DNA of 57,928 nucleotides. It comes from Propionibacteriaceae bacterium (GTDB taxonomy: Bacteria; Actinomycetota; Actinomycetes; Propionibacteriales; Propionibacteriaceae). Of the stretch, positions 1 to 9,170 are shown in pieces. The notes beneath the pieces are model-generated. The model did not search any database. It saw only the letters and a program-made list of their open reading frames with translations, and had not been told where the DNA came from. Every line of letters starts with the position of its first letter. The stretch's first letter is position 1. A program made the position numbers and the translations under genes. Where the stretch lies: positions 1-57,928 of the forward strand of contig JAPUEI010000057.1 in the NCBI GenBank assembly GCA_027492675.1, read 5' to 3'.

Positions 1-266
1 TATCGCGTCGGCATCGACGATTCTTCAGGATGGGCTTCTCGACGCCTTCCGGGATCCGACGAGCGGCCCCATTGGTCCGCGATGGTGGCCAGCGAGGCCC
101 TCCCGAAAGACTCGGTGGACAGCACCCCTCGCTCGCGATGGCTCGTCGATACATCGGAAAGCGTTTCCACTATCTGCTCGGGGTGCTCACTACCTGGATC
201 ATCGTGAGTAGCCCCCGATCGTTCGCGACCGCGCCGATCACCGGACATGCTCGGTACGGTGAGCAC
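1..266. other. left edge, no gene assigned
   Basis: One plus-strand frame stays open from base 1 to a TGA near 207. It has no start inside the window and encodes a serine/arginine-rich stretch that I do not recognise, so it could be the tail of a truncated gene or chance. The only convincing signal is the promoter-like hexamer just before the GTG at 267. Confidence 0.3.
255..260 (+). promoter_or_regulatory. -10-like hexamer TACGGT, leaderless start
   Basis: TACGGT ends six bases before the GTG at 267, and no ribosome binding site lies between. This is the spacing expected when transcription begins at the start codon itself. The same arrangement recurs across the window. Confidence 0.5.
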
Positions 267-1160
267 GTGGGACCTCGTCCGGATGCCGTGGCGATGCTGC
301 CGCACGAGCCCGGCGTCTACCGGTTCCGCGACGGCCAGGGCCGCGTCCTCTACGTGGGCAGGGCGAGCGACTTGCGCAGCCGCGTCGGCTCATACTGGGG
401 CGACCTCCGCGACCGGCGCCACCTGCGGCGGATGGTGCCGCAGATCGTCGGCATCGAGGCGCTGATCTTCGCGTCCGAGCACGAGGCCGCGTGGGCCGAG
501 CGGATGCTGCTGGAACACCGGAAGGCTCGCTGGAACCGGATCGTGGGCGGCCTGGAGAACCCGCTGTACGTCACGGTCGAGCCGGCAGTCCCCCGCATCG
601 CAACCGCCCACGAAGTGAGCGCCTCGTCCGAGGTGCGCCAGTACGGCCCGTACCTCGGCGGCACGGCGACCCGGTTCGGGGTCGCGGCGCTGGAGCGCGT
701 GTACCCGATGACGTACGCACGCAGGCGGCTCACCGGGACCGAACGCGACCTCGCCCGGATCCACGGGGTCGGCGCCACCGACGCATCCGCCCTTGTCGCG
801 GCCGTCGACCTGGTGCTGCGGCGGGACCCCGAGGCGGTGATCGCGACCAGAGAAGCGCTCATCGCCGCCAGGGGGCAGGCCTCGAGCAGCGAGCTGTACG
901 AGGTGGCGTCGCGCATCCAGGCAGAGCTCGGCGGGTTCGAGTGGCTCGTCGCACCGTGCCGGATCGTCGGCACCGAGGACCTCGACGTGGCGGCCGCCGC
1001 CGACGGCGTGCGGGTCTCGCTGTCGTTCCGCGCCGGCCGGCTTCGTACCTGGGAACAGAGTCGCGGCGAGGCCCCACCCACTGCGCCCGCCGACTGGCAC
1101 GACTTCCTGGCCCGCAACGCGGCGCTCGCCGCTCGGCTGACCGCCCACCCGGTGCGCTGA
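267..1160 (+). CDS. GIY-YIG nuclease, UvrC N-domain/Cho-like
   Basis: The protein has 297 residues from the GTG at 267, close to the length of E. coli Cho (about 295). The UvrC-type GIY-YIG module lies near residues 10-85: a Pro-Gly-Val-Tyr strand, then LYVGRA, then LRSRV. The UvrC C-terminal endonuclease V-like and HhH domains are absent. Cho-type enzymes make the 3' incision in nucleotide excision repair; some actinobacterial relatives act with exonuclease partners instead. GTG 267 was chosen because a TACGGT hexamer lies six bases upstream and upstream residues are unlike any nuclease. The exact biological substrate is inferred. Confidence 0.8.
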   Translation: MGPRPDAVAMLPHEPGVYRFRDGQGRVLYVGRASDLRSRVGSYWGDLRDRRHLRRMVPQIVGIEALIFASEHEAAWAERMLLEHRKARWNRIVGGLENPLYVTVEPAVPRIATAHEVSASSEVRQYGPYLGGTATRFGVAALERVYPMTYARRRLTGTERDLARIHGVGATDASALVAAVDLVLRRDPEAVIATREALIAARGQASSSELYEVASRIQAELGGFEWLVAPCRIVGTEDLDVAAAADGVRVSLSFRAGRLRTWEQSRGEAPPTAPADWHDFLARNAALAARLTAHPVR

Positions 1161-1176
1161 GCCCGGGCCGACCTCG

Positions 1177-1182
1177 TACGCT
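1177..1182 (+). promoter_or_regulatory. -10-like hexamer TACGCT, leaderless start
   Basis: TACGCT is followed by seven bases and then the ATG at 1190, with no Shine-Dalgarno sequence between. It sits in the 29-bp gap after the nuclease gene, giving the hydrolase its own probable leaderless promoter. Confidence 0.5.
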
Positions 1183-1189
1183 CGGATCC

Positions 1190-1975
1190 ATGACGACGAT
1201 CGACGGGAACGAGCTCACCTGGCGCCGTACGGGCACCGGCCGGCCACTGGTGCTGTTGCACGGCATCACCGACAGCGCGGCGTGCTGGTCGCGGATCATG
1301 GGCGAGCTCGAGGGCGAGTTCGACGTGGTCGCGTTGGATGCGCGTGGACACGGCCGCTCCGCGCGCTGGAGCCCGGAGATGACCCCGGCGCAGATGGCCG
1401 ACGATGCCGCCGCGGTGATCCGTGAGCTCGTCGACGAACCCGTCGTCGTCTGGGGTCACTCGATGGGAGCGGCGACCGCCACGCTGCTCGCCGCGCGGCA
1501 CCCGGAGCTGGTCGCCGCGGTGGTGCTCGAGGACCCCCCGTACACCACGTCGCCGGTCGACGACACCCATCAGATCGCCCAGCTGGTGACGGGGATCGGG
1601 CAGATGCTGGCGATGGTGCGCGAGGCGCCCGAGGCCGAGCGGCTGGCCGTCGCGCAGGCGATGAACCCCGCATGGGACGCCGCCGACCTGCCCGGGTGGG
1701 TGGAGTCCAAGCTCGAGTTCGACGAGTCCGTGCTCACCGGCCGCGGCGCGATCGACCGCGATTGGCGTACGCCGATGGCCTCGGTGAGCGCACCCGTCCT
1801 GCTGGTCGTCGGCGACCCCACGCGTGGCGGCGCGGTCGATGAGGACACAGCGAACGCCCTTGTCAGCGCACACTCCGACACCGAGGTACGGCGATTCCCG
1901 GTGGGCCACAACGTGCACCGGGAGGCGTACGAGGACGTGCTGGCGGCCGTACGGGGGTTCGTCGCCGGCCACTGA
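1190..1975 (+). CDS. alpha/beta-fold hydrolase
   Basis: A 261-residue cytoplasmic alpha/beta hydrolase. The oxyanion segment is LLHGI, the nucleophile elbow is GHSMG near residue 90 (catalytic Ser), and the catalytic His lies in GHNVHRE near the C terminus. Family members include esterases, lactonases, epoxide hydrolases and haloperoxidase-like enzymes, and the sequence does not say which. The ATG at 1190 was chosen from the -10-like hexamer seven bases upstream. The stop codon abuts that of the convergent acyl-CoA ligase gene with no spacer. Confidence 0.85.
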   Translation: MTTIDGNELTWRRTGTGRPLVLLHGITDSAACWSRIMGELEGEFDVVALDARGHGRSARWSPEMTPAQMADDAAAVIRELVDEPVVVWGHSMGAATATLLAARHPELVAAVVLEDPPYTTSPVDDTHQIAQLVTGIGQMLAMVREAPEAERLAVAQAMNPAWDAADLPGWVESKLEFDESVLTGRGAIDRDWRTPMASVSAPVLLVVGDPTRGGAVDEDTANALVSAHSDTEVRRFPVGHNVHREAYEDVLAAVRGFVAGH

Positions 1976-3652
1976 TCAGGCGCGGGCCAGGTACTCCTCG
2001 CGCACCTGCTTGCGCAGCACCTTGCCGAGCATGGACTTCGGCAGATCGGCGACGATCCCGTACGCCCTGGGCACCTTGTAGGCGGCGAGCCGCTCGCGGC
2101 ACCACTCGCGCACCGCGGCCTCGTCGAGCGTGACACCGGGGCGCAGCACGACGACCGCGACGACCTTCTCGCCACCGTGCGAGGCCGGGACGCCAATCAC
2201 GGCCACGTCGGCCAGGTCGGGGTGCGAGCGCAGCACGCCCTCCACCTCGCTCGGCATGACGTTGAAGCCGCCGGTGATGATGAGTTCCTTGACGCGGTCC
2301 ACGATCGTCGTGAAGCCGTCAGCGTCCTGCGTGACCAGATCGCCGGTGCGCAACCAGCCCCCGGGCAGCAACGTACGTTCCGTCTCCTCGGGGTTGTTCC
2401 AGTAGCCGCCGAACACCTGCGGACCTGCGATCAACAGCTCGCCGCGCTCGCCCTGCGCCACCTCGGTCGTCGGGTCGTCGGGGTTGACGACCTTCATGTA
2501 CGTGCTGGGGAACGGGATGCCGATGGTGCCGGACCGCCGGCTCGGCGCGAACGGGTTGCCGAGGCAGACCGGCGAGGCCTCCGTCATGCCGTACCCCTCG
2601 ACGAGCAGACCGCCCGAGACCGACTCCCACAGGTCGACCACGGACTGCGGCAGGTTCATCGCGCCGGAGATGCAGTACTTCGCCGTACGCAGGGAGATCC
2701 CGCGCTCGATGGCGCGCATCGCGGTCCGCTCATAGATCGGCGGTACGGCGCAGTACACGGTGGGCGGCGTCTTGCGGGCGGCGTCGAGCACCATGTCGAC
2801 GTCGAAGGAGGGGAAGATCACGAGACGGGCCTGCTTGAGGACCCCGTACGTGAGGAACAGCGTCATGCCGAACGCGTGGAACATCGGCAGGATCGCGTAG
2901 AAGTTCTCCTTGCGGTACTGCGCGCCGTGCATCCAGGCCTCGCCCTGACGGGCGTTGCTGTAGAGGTTGGAGTGGGTGAGCATCGCGCCCTTGGGCACGC
3001 CGGTGGTGCCGGAGGTGTACTGGATGACCGCGAGGTCCCCCACGGCCGGCTTGGGGTGCCGGGCGACGATCGGCCCGTGGCCCAGGAGCACCTTCCACGA
3101 CGTCGTCCCCGTGACGGGGGCCGTGAGCTTGGCACGGGTCTCGCGGAGCTTCTTCACCGGCAGCGACAAGGCCAGACGCTTCACGGTCGGGAAGGCGTCG
3201 AGCAGGTTGACGCTCACGATGTGGGTCAGCCCGATGTCGGCGGGCAGCGCCTGCAGCTTGGAAACGGCGACGTCCCAGCAGATCGCGACCCGGGCACCGT
3301 GGTCCTCGATGATGTGCCGCAGCTCGCGTTCGGTGTACAGGGGGTTGTGCTCCACGACGACGGCGCCGAGTCGCAGGACCGCGTAGAACGCGACCACGTG
3401 CTGCGGCGAGTTCGGCAGCACGATCGCCACGCGATCACCGGCCTGTACGCCGAGGCTGCGAAGCCCCTCAGCCGCGCGATCCACCTGGTCGCCGAGCTCG
3501 CGGTAGGTCGTCTCCCTCCCGAAGAACTCCGTCGCGACGCAGTCGGCCGCCTCGCTGACAGACCTCTCGAACAGGGCCACCAGCGACTCGGTCGGCGGTT
3601 CGATCTCGGCCGGGACCCCCGGCTGGTAGTGCTTCGTCCAGGGCGCGTCCAC
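1976..3652 (-). CDS. long-chain fatty acid-CoA ligase
   Basis: A 558-residue AMP-forming acyl-CoA synthetase that activates a fatty acid with ATP and CoA. The P-loop motif YTSGTTGVPKGAML and the adenylate motif GYGMTE are both present, followed by GELLIAGP, a TGD motif and the C-terminal Lys region PKSMLGKVLRK. The opening DAPWTKHYQPGVP is typical of actinobacterial FadD proteins. The start is the GTG at 3652, with TAGGCT eight bases upstream; the reading frame stays open well beyond it, but that extension is arginine-rich and antisense to the neighbouring gene. Chain-length preference cannot be read from sequence. Confidence 0.92.
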   Translation of the reverse strand: MDAPWTKHYQPGVPAEIEPPTESLVALFERSVSEAADCVATEFFGRETTYRELGDQVDRAAEGLRSLGVQAGDRVAIVLPNSPQHVVAFYAVLRLGAVVVEHNPLYTERELRHIIEDHGARVAICWDVAVSKLQALPADIGLTHIVSVNLLDAFPTVKRLALSLPVKKLRETRAKLTAPVTGTTSWKVLLGHGPIVARHPKPAVGDLAVIQYTSGTTGVPKGAMLTHSNLYSNARQGEAWMHGAQYRKENFYAILPMFHAFGMTLFLTYGVLKQARLVIFPSFDVDMVLDAARKTPPTVYCAVPPIYERTAMRAIERGISLRTAKYCISGAMNLPQSVVDLWESVSGGLLVEGYGMTEASPVCLGNPFAPSRRSGTIGIPFPSTYMKVVNPDDPTTEVAQGERGELLIAGPQVFGGYWNNPEETERTLLPGGWLRTGDLVTQDADGFTTIVDRVKELIITGGFNVMPSEVEGVLRSHPDLADVAVIGVPASHGGEKVVAVVVLRPGVTLDEAAVREWCRERLAAYKVPRAYGIVADLPKSMLGKVLRKQVREEYLARA

Positions 3653-3766
3653 GACGTCCGAGCCTAGCCCTCCGGGATTCGCTCGTGCGGCGCGCGGGCA
3701 CGTGGGCGAGCATCGATCGGTGAGAAGCACCGTCAACTCGTGCACCCGATGAGATGCAATGGGCGC

Positions 3767-4408
3767 ATGGCGACGACACCACCGACTGCGATCAAGCGAT
3801 TGAGCGAGCGGGCACGTACAGATCGCGAGGAGCTGTACGGGCTGCTCGACGAGGTCTGGTGGGGCACCTTGTGCACCGTCGCGGGAGGGCAGCCGTGGGT
3901 CGTGCCCGTTCTGTACGCGCGGCTCGGCGACGCCATCACCATCCACGGCTCCACCGGCGCGGGCGCGCTGCGGCACGCGGCTGAGGGCAACCCGGTCGCG
4001 TTCAGCGTCACCTCGGTGGACGGCATCGTCGTGGCCGACAACGCCTTTAACTCGTCGGCGAACTACCGCTCCGCGGTGGTCACCGGCACGTTCGCACGCG
4101 TCCCGGCCGACCAGGTCCGCGCAGCCCTCGACGCCTTCACCAACCGAGTCATCCCGGGCAGGACAGCCGAAGTGGTCCCGAACAGCGCGAAGGAGGTGGC
4201 CGCCACGGTGGTGCTGACGCTTCCGATCGTCGACGGGCAGTGGACGATGAAGGTTCGCTCCGGCGGGCCCTCGCATCACGACGAGCCGACCAGCGCCTGG
4301 CGCGGCGTGGTGCCGGTGTCGACCACGTACGGCACCCCGATCCCCACCCCGGACTCCCTCGACCGTCCCCTGCCCGAGTCCGTACGGACGCTGGTCTCCC
4401 GCAGCTGA
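3767..4408 (+). CDS. pyridoxamine 5'-phosphate oxidase-family FMN-binding protein
   Basis: A 213-residue split-barrel flavoprotein of the NimA/COG3467 type. The N-terminal half reads LCTVAGGQPWVVPVLYA, followed by IHGSTGAGALRH, the usual flavin-binding strands. True PdxH residues for pyridoxine phosphate are not evident, so a general flavin- or F420-dependent reductase or resistance-type protein is more likely. The ATG at 3767 has TGCAAT six bases upstream. It is divergent from the acyl-CoA ligase gene, separated by about 115 bp. Confidence 0.8.
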   Translation: MATTPPTAIKRLSERARTDREELYGLLDEVWWGTLCTVAGGQPWVVPVLYARLGDAITIHGSTGAGALRHAAEGNPVAFSVTSVDGIVVADNAFNSSANYRSAVVTGTFARVPADQVRAALDAFTNRVIPGRTAEVVPNSAKEVAATVVLTLPIVDGQWTMKVRSGGPSHHDEPTSAWRGVVPVSTTYGTPIPTPDSLDRPLPESVRTLVSRS

Positions 4409-4520
4409 CCTCGGCCCGTCCTGAGCACCAGCGAGAACGACCAGAACCTGGCTCGGACTCCCGCGCCCGGCGACTGGACGTGCTCGATACGCTTGCGCTT
4501 TCTCGTTTCAAGGAGTGCAG

Positions 4521-5525
4521 ATGGTCAATCTGGTCGGTCGGAGCTTCCTCAAGGAAGTCGACTTCACGGCGGAGGAGTTCACGTACCTCGTGGACCTCGC
4601 CGCGGAGCTCAAAGCAGCGAAGAAGGCGCGCACCGAGACTTCTCGCCTGACCGGCCGCAACCTCGCGCTGATCTTCGAGAAGACCTCGACGCGTACGCGC
4701 GCCGCGTTCGAGGTGGCTGCGTTCGACCAGGGCGCCCACGTCACGTACCTCGACCCCAGCGGCTCGCAGATCGGCCACAAGGAGTCGCCCGCGGACACCG
4801 CGCGGGTGCTGGGCCGCATGTACGACGGCATCCAGTACCGCGGCGCCGGCCAGGCAGTGGTGGAAGAGCTCGCCAAGTACGCCGGCGTGCCGGTCTGGAA
4901 CGGCCTCACCAACGAGTGGCACCCCACGCAGAGCCTCTGCGACCTCCTCACGATGCGCGAGCACACGGGCAAGGACTTCCGCGACATCTCCTTCGCCTAC
5001 ATCGGCGACTCGCGCTACAACACCGGCAACTCGCTGTTGGTGACGGCGGCGCTGATGGGCATGGACGTACGGATCGTGGCGCCGACCCAGCTGCAGAACT
5101 GGCCCCACATCGTGCGGCAGGCGTACGCGCTCGCGTCCGTCTCGGGCGCCCGGATCACCATCACCGACGACGTCGACGAGGGCGTCAAGGGCGTGGACAC
5201 CATCTACACCGACGTCTGGGTGTCGATGGGTGAGCCCAAGGAGGTCTGGCTGGAGCGGATCCCCATGCTCCTCCCCTACCGCGTCGACCGTTCGCTTCTC
5301 GAGCGCACCGGCAACCCCGATGTGACGTTCATGCACTGTCTGCCGGCGTTCCACGACCTCAACACGTCGCTCGGCGCCGAGGTGCAGCGCCTGTCGGGCA
5401 TCGACGACGGCCTCGAGGTCAGCGACGAGGTGTTCGAGTCGAGCGCCAGCATCGTCTTCGACCAGGCCGAGAACCGGCTCCACACGATCAAGGCGATCCT
5501 CGTCGCCACCCTGGCGGGCGCATGA
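4521..5525 (+). CDS. argF: ornithine carbamoyltransferase
   Basis: A 334-residue enzyme making citrulline from ornithine and carbamoyl phosphate. The carbamoyl phosphate motif STRTR is at residues 56-60 and the catalytic loop HCLPAFHD lies near residue 270. Length and opening resemble the long ArgI/ArcB type rather than the shorter (about 305 aa) form usual in actinobacterial arginine operons. No other arg or arc genes are nearby, so biosynthetic or catabolic direction is open. AAGGAG sits five bases before the chosen ATG. The 3' end overlaps the next gene by four bases (ATGA). Confidence 0.95.
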   Translation: MVNLVGRSFLKEVDFTAEEFTYLVDLAAELKAAKKARTETSRLTGRNLALIFEKTSTRTRAAFEVAAFDQGAHVTYLDPSGSQIGHKESPADTARVLGRMYDGIQYRGAGQAVVEELAKYAGVPVWNGLTNEWHPTQSLCDLLTMREHTGKDFRDISFAYIGDSRYNTGNSLLVTAALMGMDVRIVAPTQLQNWPHIVRQAYALASVSGARITITDDVDEGVKGVDTIYTDVWVSMGEPKEVWLERIPMLLPYRVDRSLLERTGNPDVTFMHCLPAFHDLNTSLGAEVQRLSGIDDGLEVSDEVFESSASIVFDQAENRLHTIKAILVATLAGA

Positions 5526-5977
5526 GAGTGCTGATGGTCTGTACGGGCAACATCTGTCGCTCCCCGATGATGGAGCGGATCGCGGCGGCGAAGGCGGCAG
5601 AGGCCGGGCTCGACGTCGAGGTGGTGTCCGGCGGCACGTCCAGCGAGGAGTCCGGGAACCCCATCGACCACCGGGCGCGGCGCGTGCTGGAGCGGGCCGG
5701 CTACGACGCGGGCCACCACCGCGCTCACAAGGTGACCGCGAAGGACCTCGCCGATGCCGACCTGGCCATCGCCGCCGAGGAGCACCACCGTCGCGCGCTG
5801 CTCCGGCTGGCGCCCGATGCCGATGTACGACTGCTCAGCGACTTCGATCCCGACCTGCCCGCGGGCACGGGGCTGCCCGATCCCTGGTACGGCCCGGACT
5901 CCGACTTCGACGAGACGCTTGCTGCGATCGAGGCCGCAATGCCCGGGCTGGTCTCGTACCTCAGTGACAAGGCCTGA
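5522..5977 (+). CDS. low-molecular-weight protein-tyrosine phosphatase
   Basis: A 151-residue cytoplasmic phosphatase. The active-site loop C7-TGNIC-R13-S14 fits CX5R, and the general-acid loop DPWYG lies near residue 120. Family members dephosphorylate phosphotyrosine, or phosphoarginine in some bacteria. It is translationally coupled to the upstream argF through an ATGA overlap, an unusual pairing that hints at co-regulation. Confidence 0.92.
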   Translation: MRVLMVCTGNICRSPMMERIAAAKAAEAGLDVEVVSGGTSSEESGNPIDHRARRVLERAGYDAGHHRAHKVTAKDLADADLAIAAEEHHRRALLRLAPDADVRLLSDFDPDLPAGTGLPDPWYGPDSDFDETLAAIEAAMPGLVSYLSDKA

Positions 5978-5980
5978 TCC

Positions 5981-6322
5981 ATGGCGAAGCGGCGACCTGC
6001 GGTCTGGATCGGGACGACTGCTCTCGTCGTCGTCGCCGTGATCCTCGCCGTGAGCACGGCAGCGGCGGTCAACGCCGCCACGATCACGTACTACCTGCCG
6101 ACGCCCAAGGGCGGCACCACGACGAAGCGCGTGTACGTCCACGTGCCGTACGTGGTCGGGGCCGTGCTCATCGGGATCTCGACGGTGACGACGGGCGTGC
6201 TCGCCGTACAGCTGTACCGGGCCAGGCGGTGGTCGCCGATCGGCTACGTGCTCGCCGGCGTCACGCTGGTGGCGCTCGCCGTGGGCGCCCTGCTCATGGC
6301 GGGCCACACACCGGTCTTCTGA
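5981..6322 (+). CDS. small membrane protein, 113 aa
   Basis: Three hydrophobic segments are visible, near residues 8-32, 52-72 and 85-106, separated by a polar loop rich in Gly, Thr and Lys. I recognise no family. It follows the phosphatase by three bases, so it is probably the third gene of the argF transcript. Confidence 0.7.
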   Translation: MAKRRPAVWIGTTALVVVAVILAVSTAAAVNAATITYYLPTPKGGTTTKRVYVHVPYVVGAVLIGISTVTTGVLAVQLYRARRWSPIGYVLAGVTLVALAVGALLMAGHTPVF

Positions 6323-6389
6323 GCTCAGGCCGTAGGCACCGACGCCTCGGTGGGTAAGGATCACCACGTACCCACGAGAGGAGATCCGC

Positions 6390-6785
6390 ATGTCCCGAGT
6401 CGTGCACTTCGAGATCCATGCCGAGCACCCGCAACGGGCCCTCGACTTCTACACCAGCGTCTTCGGCTGGACCAGTGAGGACTGGAGCGGCTTCGCCGGC
6501 GTGCCGTACTGGGGTCTGGTCACAGGCTCCGACGACACGCCAGGCATCAACGGCGCGATCATGGGCCGCCAGGGCCCCAATCCGATCGTCGGCGGACCGG
6601 TGGCAGGAGCGGTGCTGACCGTCCAGGTGGAGGACTTCGACGCCACCGCAGCCAAGATCCTCGCCGCTGGTGGCACCGTCGCGATGCCCAAGACCGCGAT
6701 GGAGGGCATGGCGTGGCAGGGCTACTACCACGACACCGAGAAAAACGTCTTCGGGATCCACCAGCCCGACCCCGACGCGAAGTAG
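6390..6785 (+). CDS. VOC (glyoxalase/bleomycin resistance) family protein
   Basis: A 131-residue single-module VOC protein with the typical opening VHFEIHAEHPQRALDFY, a central QVEDFDATAAKI helix and a closing YYHDTEKNVFGI strand. Family members bind a metal and act as lyases, dioxygenases or drug-binding proteins. The substrate is unknown. A GAGAGGAG ribosome binding site precedes the ATG. Confidence 0.85.
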   Translation: MSRVVHFEIHAEHPQRALDFYTSVFGWTSEDWSGFAGVPYWGLVTGSDDTPGINGAIMGRQGPNPIVGGPVAGAVLTVQVEDFDATAAKILAAGGTVAMPKTAMEGMAWQGYYHDTEKNVFGIHQPDPDAK

Positions 6786-6811
6786 CCGAGGGCTCGCGCC
6801 GTCAACGGGCG

Positions 6812-6930
6812 CCCCGCCCGGCTGCCGGTTCATCATGTGACGTCGGTGACTCGTACGTTCTCATGGCGGATCCACCGTGCGAACCTCCGATTCGCCCGCT
6901 GAACATGATGAACCGGGCGAATGGGCGGGG
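6812..6930. repeat. long inverted repeat with an alternative inner hairpin
   Basis: The outer arms are 6825-6838 and 6903-6916 (14 bp, perfect), extended outward by the matching 8-mers CCCCGCCC at 6812-6819 and its complement at 6923-6930. A second perfect 9-bp hairpin, 6890-6898 with 6914-6922, would compete with the outer arm. The element lies between the VOC gene and the MFS exporter gene that starts at 6984. It may be a mobile palindromic element or an attenuator-like leader. Confidence 0.5.
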
Positions 6931-6983
6931 CTCGCGGACACCCCAGGGCCGACTGTCGGTGGCGTGTGCTGGAATGGCTGATT

Positions 6984-8366
6984 GTGTCGAAGAGAGCGTT
7001 GGTCGTCGGGTTGTGCGCGGGGGTGCTCGCCATCGCGTTCGAGTCGATGAGCGTCGGCACGGCGATGCCGGCCGCGGCCCGCGACCTCGGCCAGCAGGAG
7101 CTGTACGCCTGGGTGTTCTCGCTGTTCGTCATCGGCATGATGGCGACCACCGTGATCGGCGGGCGGGTCAGCGATCGGTACGGACCGGTGGTGCCCCTGT
7201 ACGTCGGGTTCGCCGTGTTCGGGGTCGGCCTCCTGGTCTCGGGCTTCGCCACCGCGATGCCCGTGCTGCTGCTGGGCCGCTCACTGCAAGGCATCGGCTC
7301 CGGTGCGGTCGGCATCGGCTGGGCCGTCGTCCTGGCGCACGCCTTCGACCCGGACGAGCGCCCCAAGATGATGGGCATCTTCTCGACGTGCTGGGTGGTG
7401 CCGAGCTTCATCGGGCCGCCGATCGCCGCGTGGCTGACCGACACCTTCAGCTGGCACTGGGTGTTCTTCTCCGTGGTGCCGCTCCTGGTCCTCGCCGCGG
7501 CAGTCTGCGCCAAGCCGCTGGCAGCGCTCCACGCCCAGCACCGGCTGGACGCCGAGGGTGAGCAGCCCAAGCCCGTGCCGTACTGGGCGGCCATCGCCAC
7601 CGGACTGGGCGTCGCGGCCCTGCAGTTCGGCGGACAGCAGTTCGCCGAGGCGACCGGGGCGTTGCCGTTCACGATCTGGATCGCGCTGGCGGTCGGCGCC
7701 GCGCTGCTCGTCGCCGGCGTACCCCCGCTGCTACCGGCCCGCGAGGACAGCGGATCGACCCCTGGGCTCGCCCCTCGCAGCTCGCTGCTGTGGGTGCTGG
7801 GCGCTCGCTTCCTCCTTGCTGGACCGTTCTTCGGTGCGCAGTCGTTCCTCGCGCTGATGATGGTGGAGCAGCACCGCTGGAGCCTGTTCTTCGCCGGCGG
7901 CCTGCTCACCGTGGGCGCCGTCGGCTGGACGACCGGCTCCTGGGTCCAGGCACGCCGCATGCCATGGCTCCCCCGCGGACGGCTCATCCTCCTCGGCACC
8001 GTGCTGCAGTCGCTCGCCCTCGCGCTCGTCGCGATGGGTGCCCTGATGCCCGAGTGGTGGGGTCTCGTCGTGGCGGGCTGGGTCGTGGCAGGGCTCTCCA
8101 TGGGCCTCGGCGTCACGTCCACGAGCATCGCGATCCTCAGCCTGTCAGCGCCGCTGGCCCAGGGGCGCAACAACGCCGCGCTCCAAGTGAGCGACAGCCT
8201 GGGCGGCAGCGTGCTGGTCGCGGTGGCCGGCACGATCTACGCCGCCTGGCACCCGACCGGTCAGCTGACGACGACGTACGGGCTGCTCATGGCCGCCATG
8301 GCGATCACCGCTGTGGTCGGCGTGGCCGTGGCGACGAGGATCGGGCCTCTACGCGACGCGTCCTGA
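6984..8366 (+). CDS. MFS transporter, probable drug exporter
   Basis: A 460-residue integral membrane protein with at least 12 hydrophobic segments. The MFS loop 2-3 signature reads GGRVSDRYG, and LLLGRSLQGIGSGAVG resembles motif C-type antiporter segments, which suggests proton-coupled export. The GTG at 6984 follows TGGAAT by eight bases; upstream codons do not look coding. An inverted repeat with competing hairpins precedes the gene. The tail overlaps that of the convergent DedA gene by 18 bp. Confidence 0.88.
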   Translation: MSKRALVVGLCAGVLAIAFESMSVGTAMPAAARDLGQQELYAWVFSLFVIGMMATTVIGGRVSDRYGPVVPLYVGFAVFGVGLLVSGFATAMPVLLLGRSLQGIGSGAVGIGWAVVLAHAFDPDERPKMMGIFSTCWVVPSFIGPPIAAWLTDTFSWHWVFFSVVPLLVLAAAVCAKPLAALHAQHRLDAEGEQPKPVPYWAAIATGLGVAALQFGGQQFAEATGALPFTIWIALAVGAALLVAGVPPLLPAREDSGSTPGLAPRSSLLWVLGARFLLAGPFFGAQSFLALMMVEQHRWSLFFAGGLLTVGAVGWTTGSWVQARRMPWLPRGRLILLGTVLQSLALALVAMGALMPEWWGLVVAGWVVAGLSMGLGVTSTSIAILSLSAPLAQGRNNAALQVSDSLGGSVLVAVAGTIYAAWHPTGQLTTTYGLLMAAMAITAVVGVAVATRIGPLRDAS

Positions 8367-8960
8367 GACGACCGGCCGCGACCGGGCTGCGAACCAGACC
8401 AGCAGCGCGGACAGGGCAACCGCGAAGACGGCCGGTCCGTACGTCACGGCCCACTCGCCCAGGCGCTCTCCACCCTCGACCGACACGTACCCGAGCAACA
8501 GCATCGCCGGCACGTACGTGACCACGCCGAGCGCGTTCGCCCGCAGGAAGCGGGTGTACGAGAGGCCGCTGGCCCCGACGAGCGCCGGCACGAGTGACCG
8601 GACGACCCCGATCCAACGGCTCGCGACCAGCGCCGCCGTCCCCTTGTCCAGGATCGCGCGGGCCCGATCCCAGCCCTTCGCGCCGATCAGGCGCCCCACG
8701 CGGGTCGTCGTCATGCCGGCGCCCAGACGGCGGCCGATCGCGTATCCCACCGAGTCCCCGACCAGGGTGGCAACCACGGCCAAGGAGAGGATCAGGGGCA
8801 ACGAGATCGCGCCGGTCGCCGCGAGGGCACCCGCGGTCACCAGGGTGACTGCTCCGGGAAGCACGAGTCCGCCGAACGCGCCTTCCGTGAGCCCGAGGCC
8901 GACCACGATCACGTACACGCCCGCTGCAGGGACCAGGGCCACTGCACTCGCGATGTCCAT
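8349..8960 (-). CDS. DedA family membrane protein
   Basis: A 203-residue membrane protein with the SNARE-associated/DedA pattern: GGLVLPGAV, then GDSVGYAIGRRLG, then the re-entrant region SRWIGVVRSLVPALVGASGL. DedA proteins are proposed flippases for undecaprenyl phosphate or phospholipids, often proton-driven. A good AGGAGG-type site precedes the ATG at 8960. The 3' end overlaps the convergent MFS gene. Confidence 0.88.
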   Translation of the reverse strand: MDIASAVALVPAAGVYVIVVGLGLTEGAFGGLVLPGAVTLVTAGALAATGAISLPLILSLAVVATLVGDSVGYAIGRRLGAGMTTTRVGRLIGAKGWDRARAILDKGTAALVASRWIGVVRSLVPALVGASGLSYTRFLRANALGVVTYVPAMLLLGYVSVEGGERLGEWAVTYGPAVFAVALSALLVWFAARSRPVVSGRVA

Positions 8961-9044
8961 GTCGACCTCCTCTGACGAGGAGTCCACGCCCCGGGGATGT
9001 GACGGCGTTCGCAGGTGGCTGTGGAGTCTCTGTGAAGCCTGAAG

Positions 9045-9166
9045 AACGACGAAAGGCCGCGGCATCGCCGACGGCCTTCACACAGTGATCTGCTCGCTTG
9101 TGGCGCGGGCCCGCCGGGGGGATGGGGGGCCCGCGCCGCAACCAAGCAGATGCTCCATGTTGTCAC
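9045..9166 (-). ncRNA. 6C-like small RNA
   Basis: Read on the minus strand, two hairpins follow one another. The first has arms at 9124-9152 and 9087-9115, with a GGCGCGGGCCC core stem and a cytosine-rich apex reading CCCCCCATCCCCCC. The second, 9050-9078, is AAGGCCG/CGGCCTT followed by a short U run and looks like a terminator. Actinobacterial 6C RNAs are defined by C6-bearing hairpins; here the second hairpin lacks a C6 loop. As I recall, the M. tuberculosis 6C RNA also neighbours a HAD-type phosphatase gene. The ends are approximate. Confidence 0.6.
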
Positions 9167-9170
9167 GATC

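Noticed and set aside
3653..4279. N-terminal extension of the acyl-CoA ligase frame
   Set aside because: It lies antisense to the FMN-binding protein gene; the ligase start at 3652 fits the family and the promoter hexamer.
9087..9152. SRP RNA for the long hairpin upstream of the DedA gene
   Set aside because: The conserved GGAAG-type core of bacterial SRP RNA is absent and the C6-type apex fits 6C RNA better.
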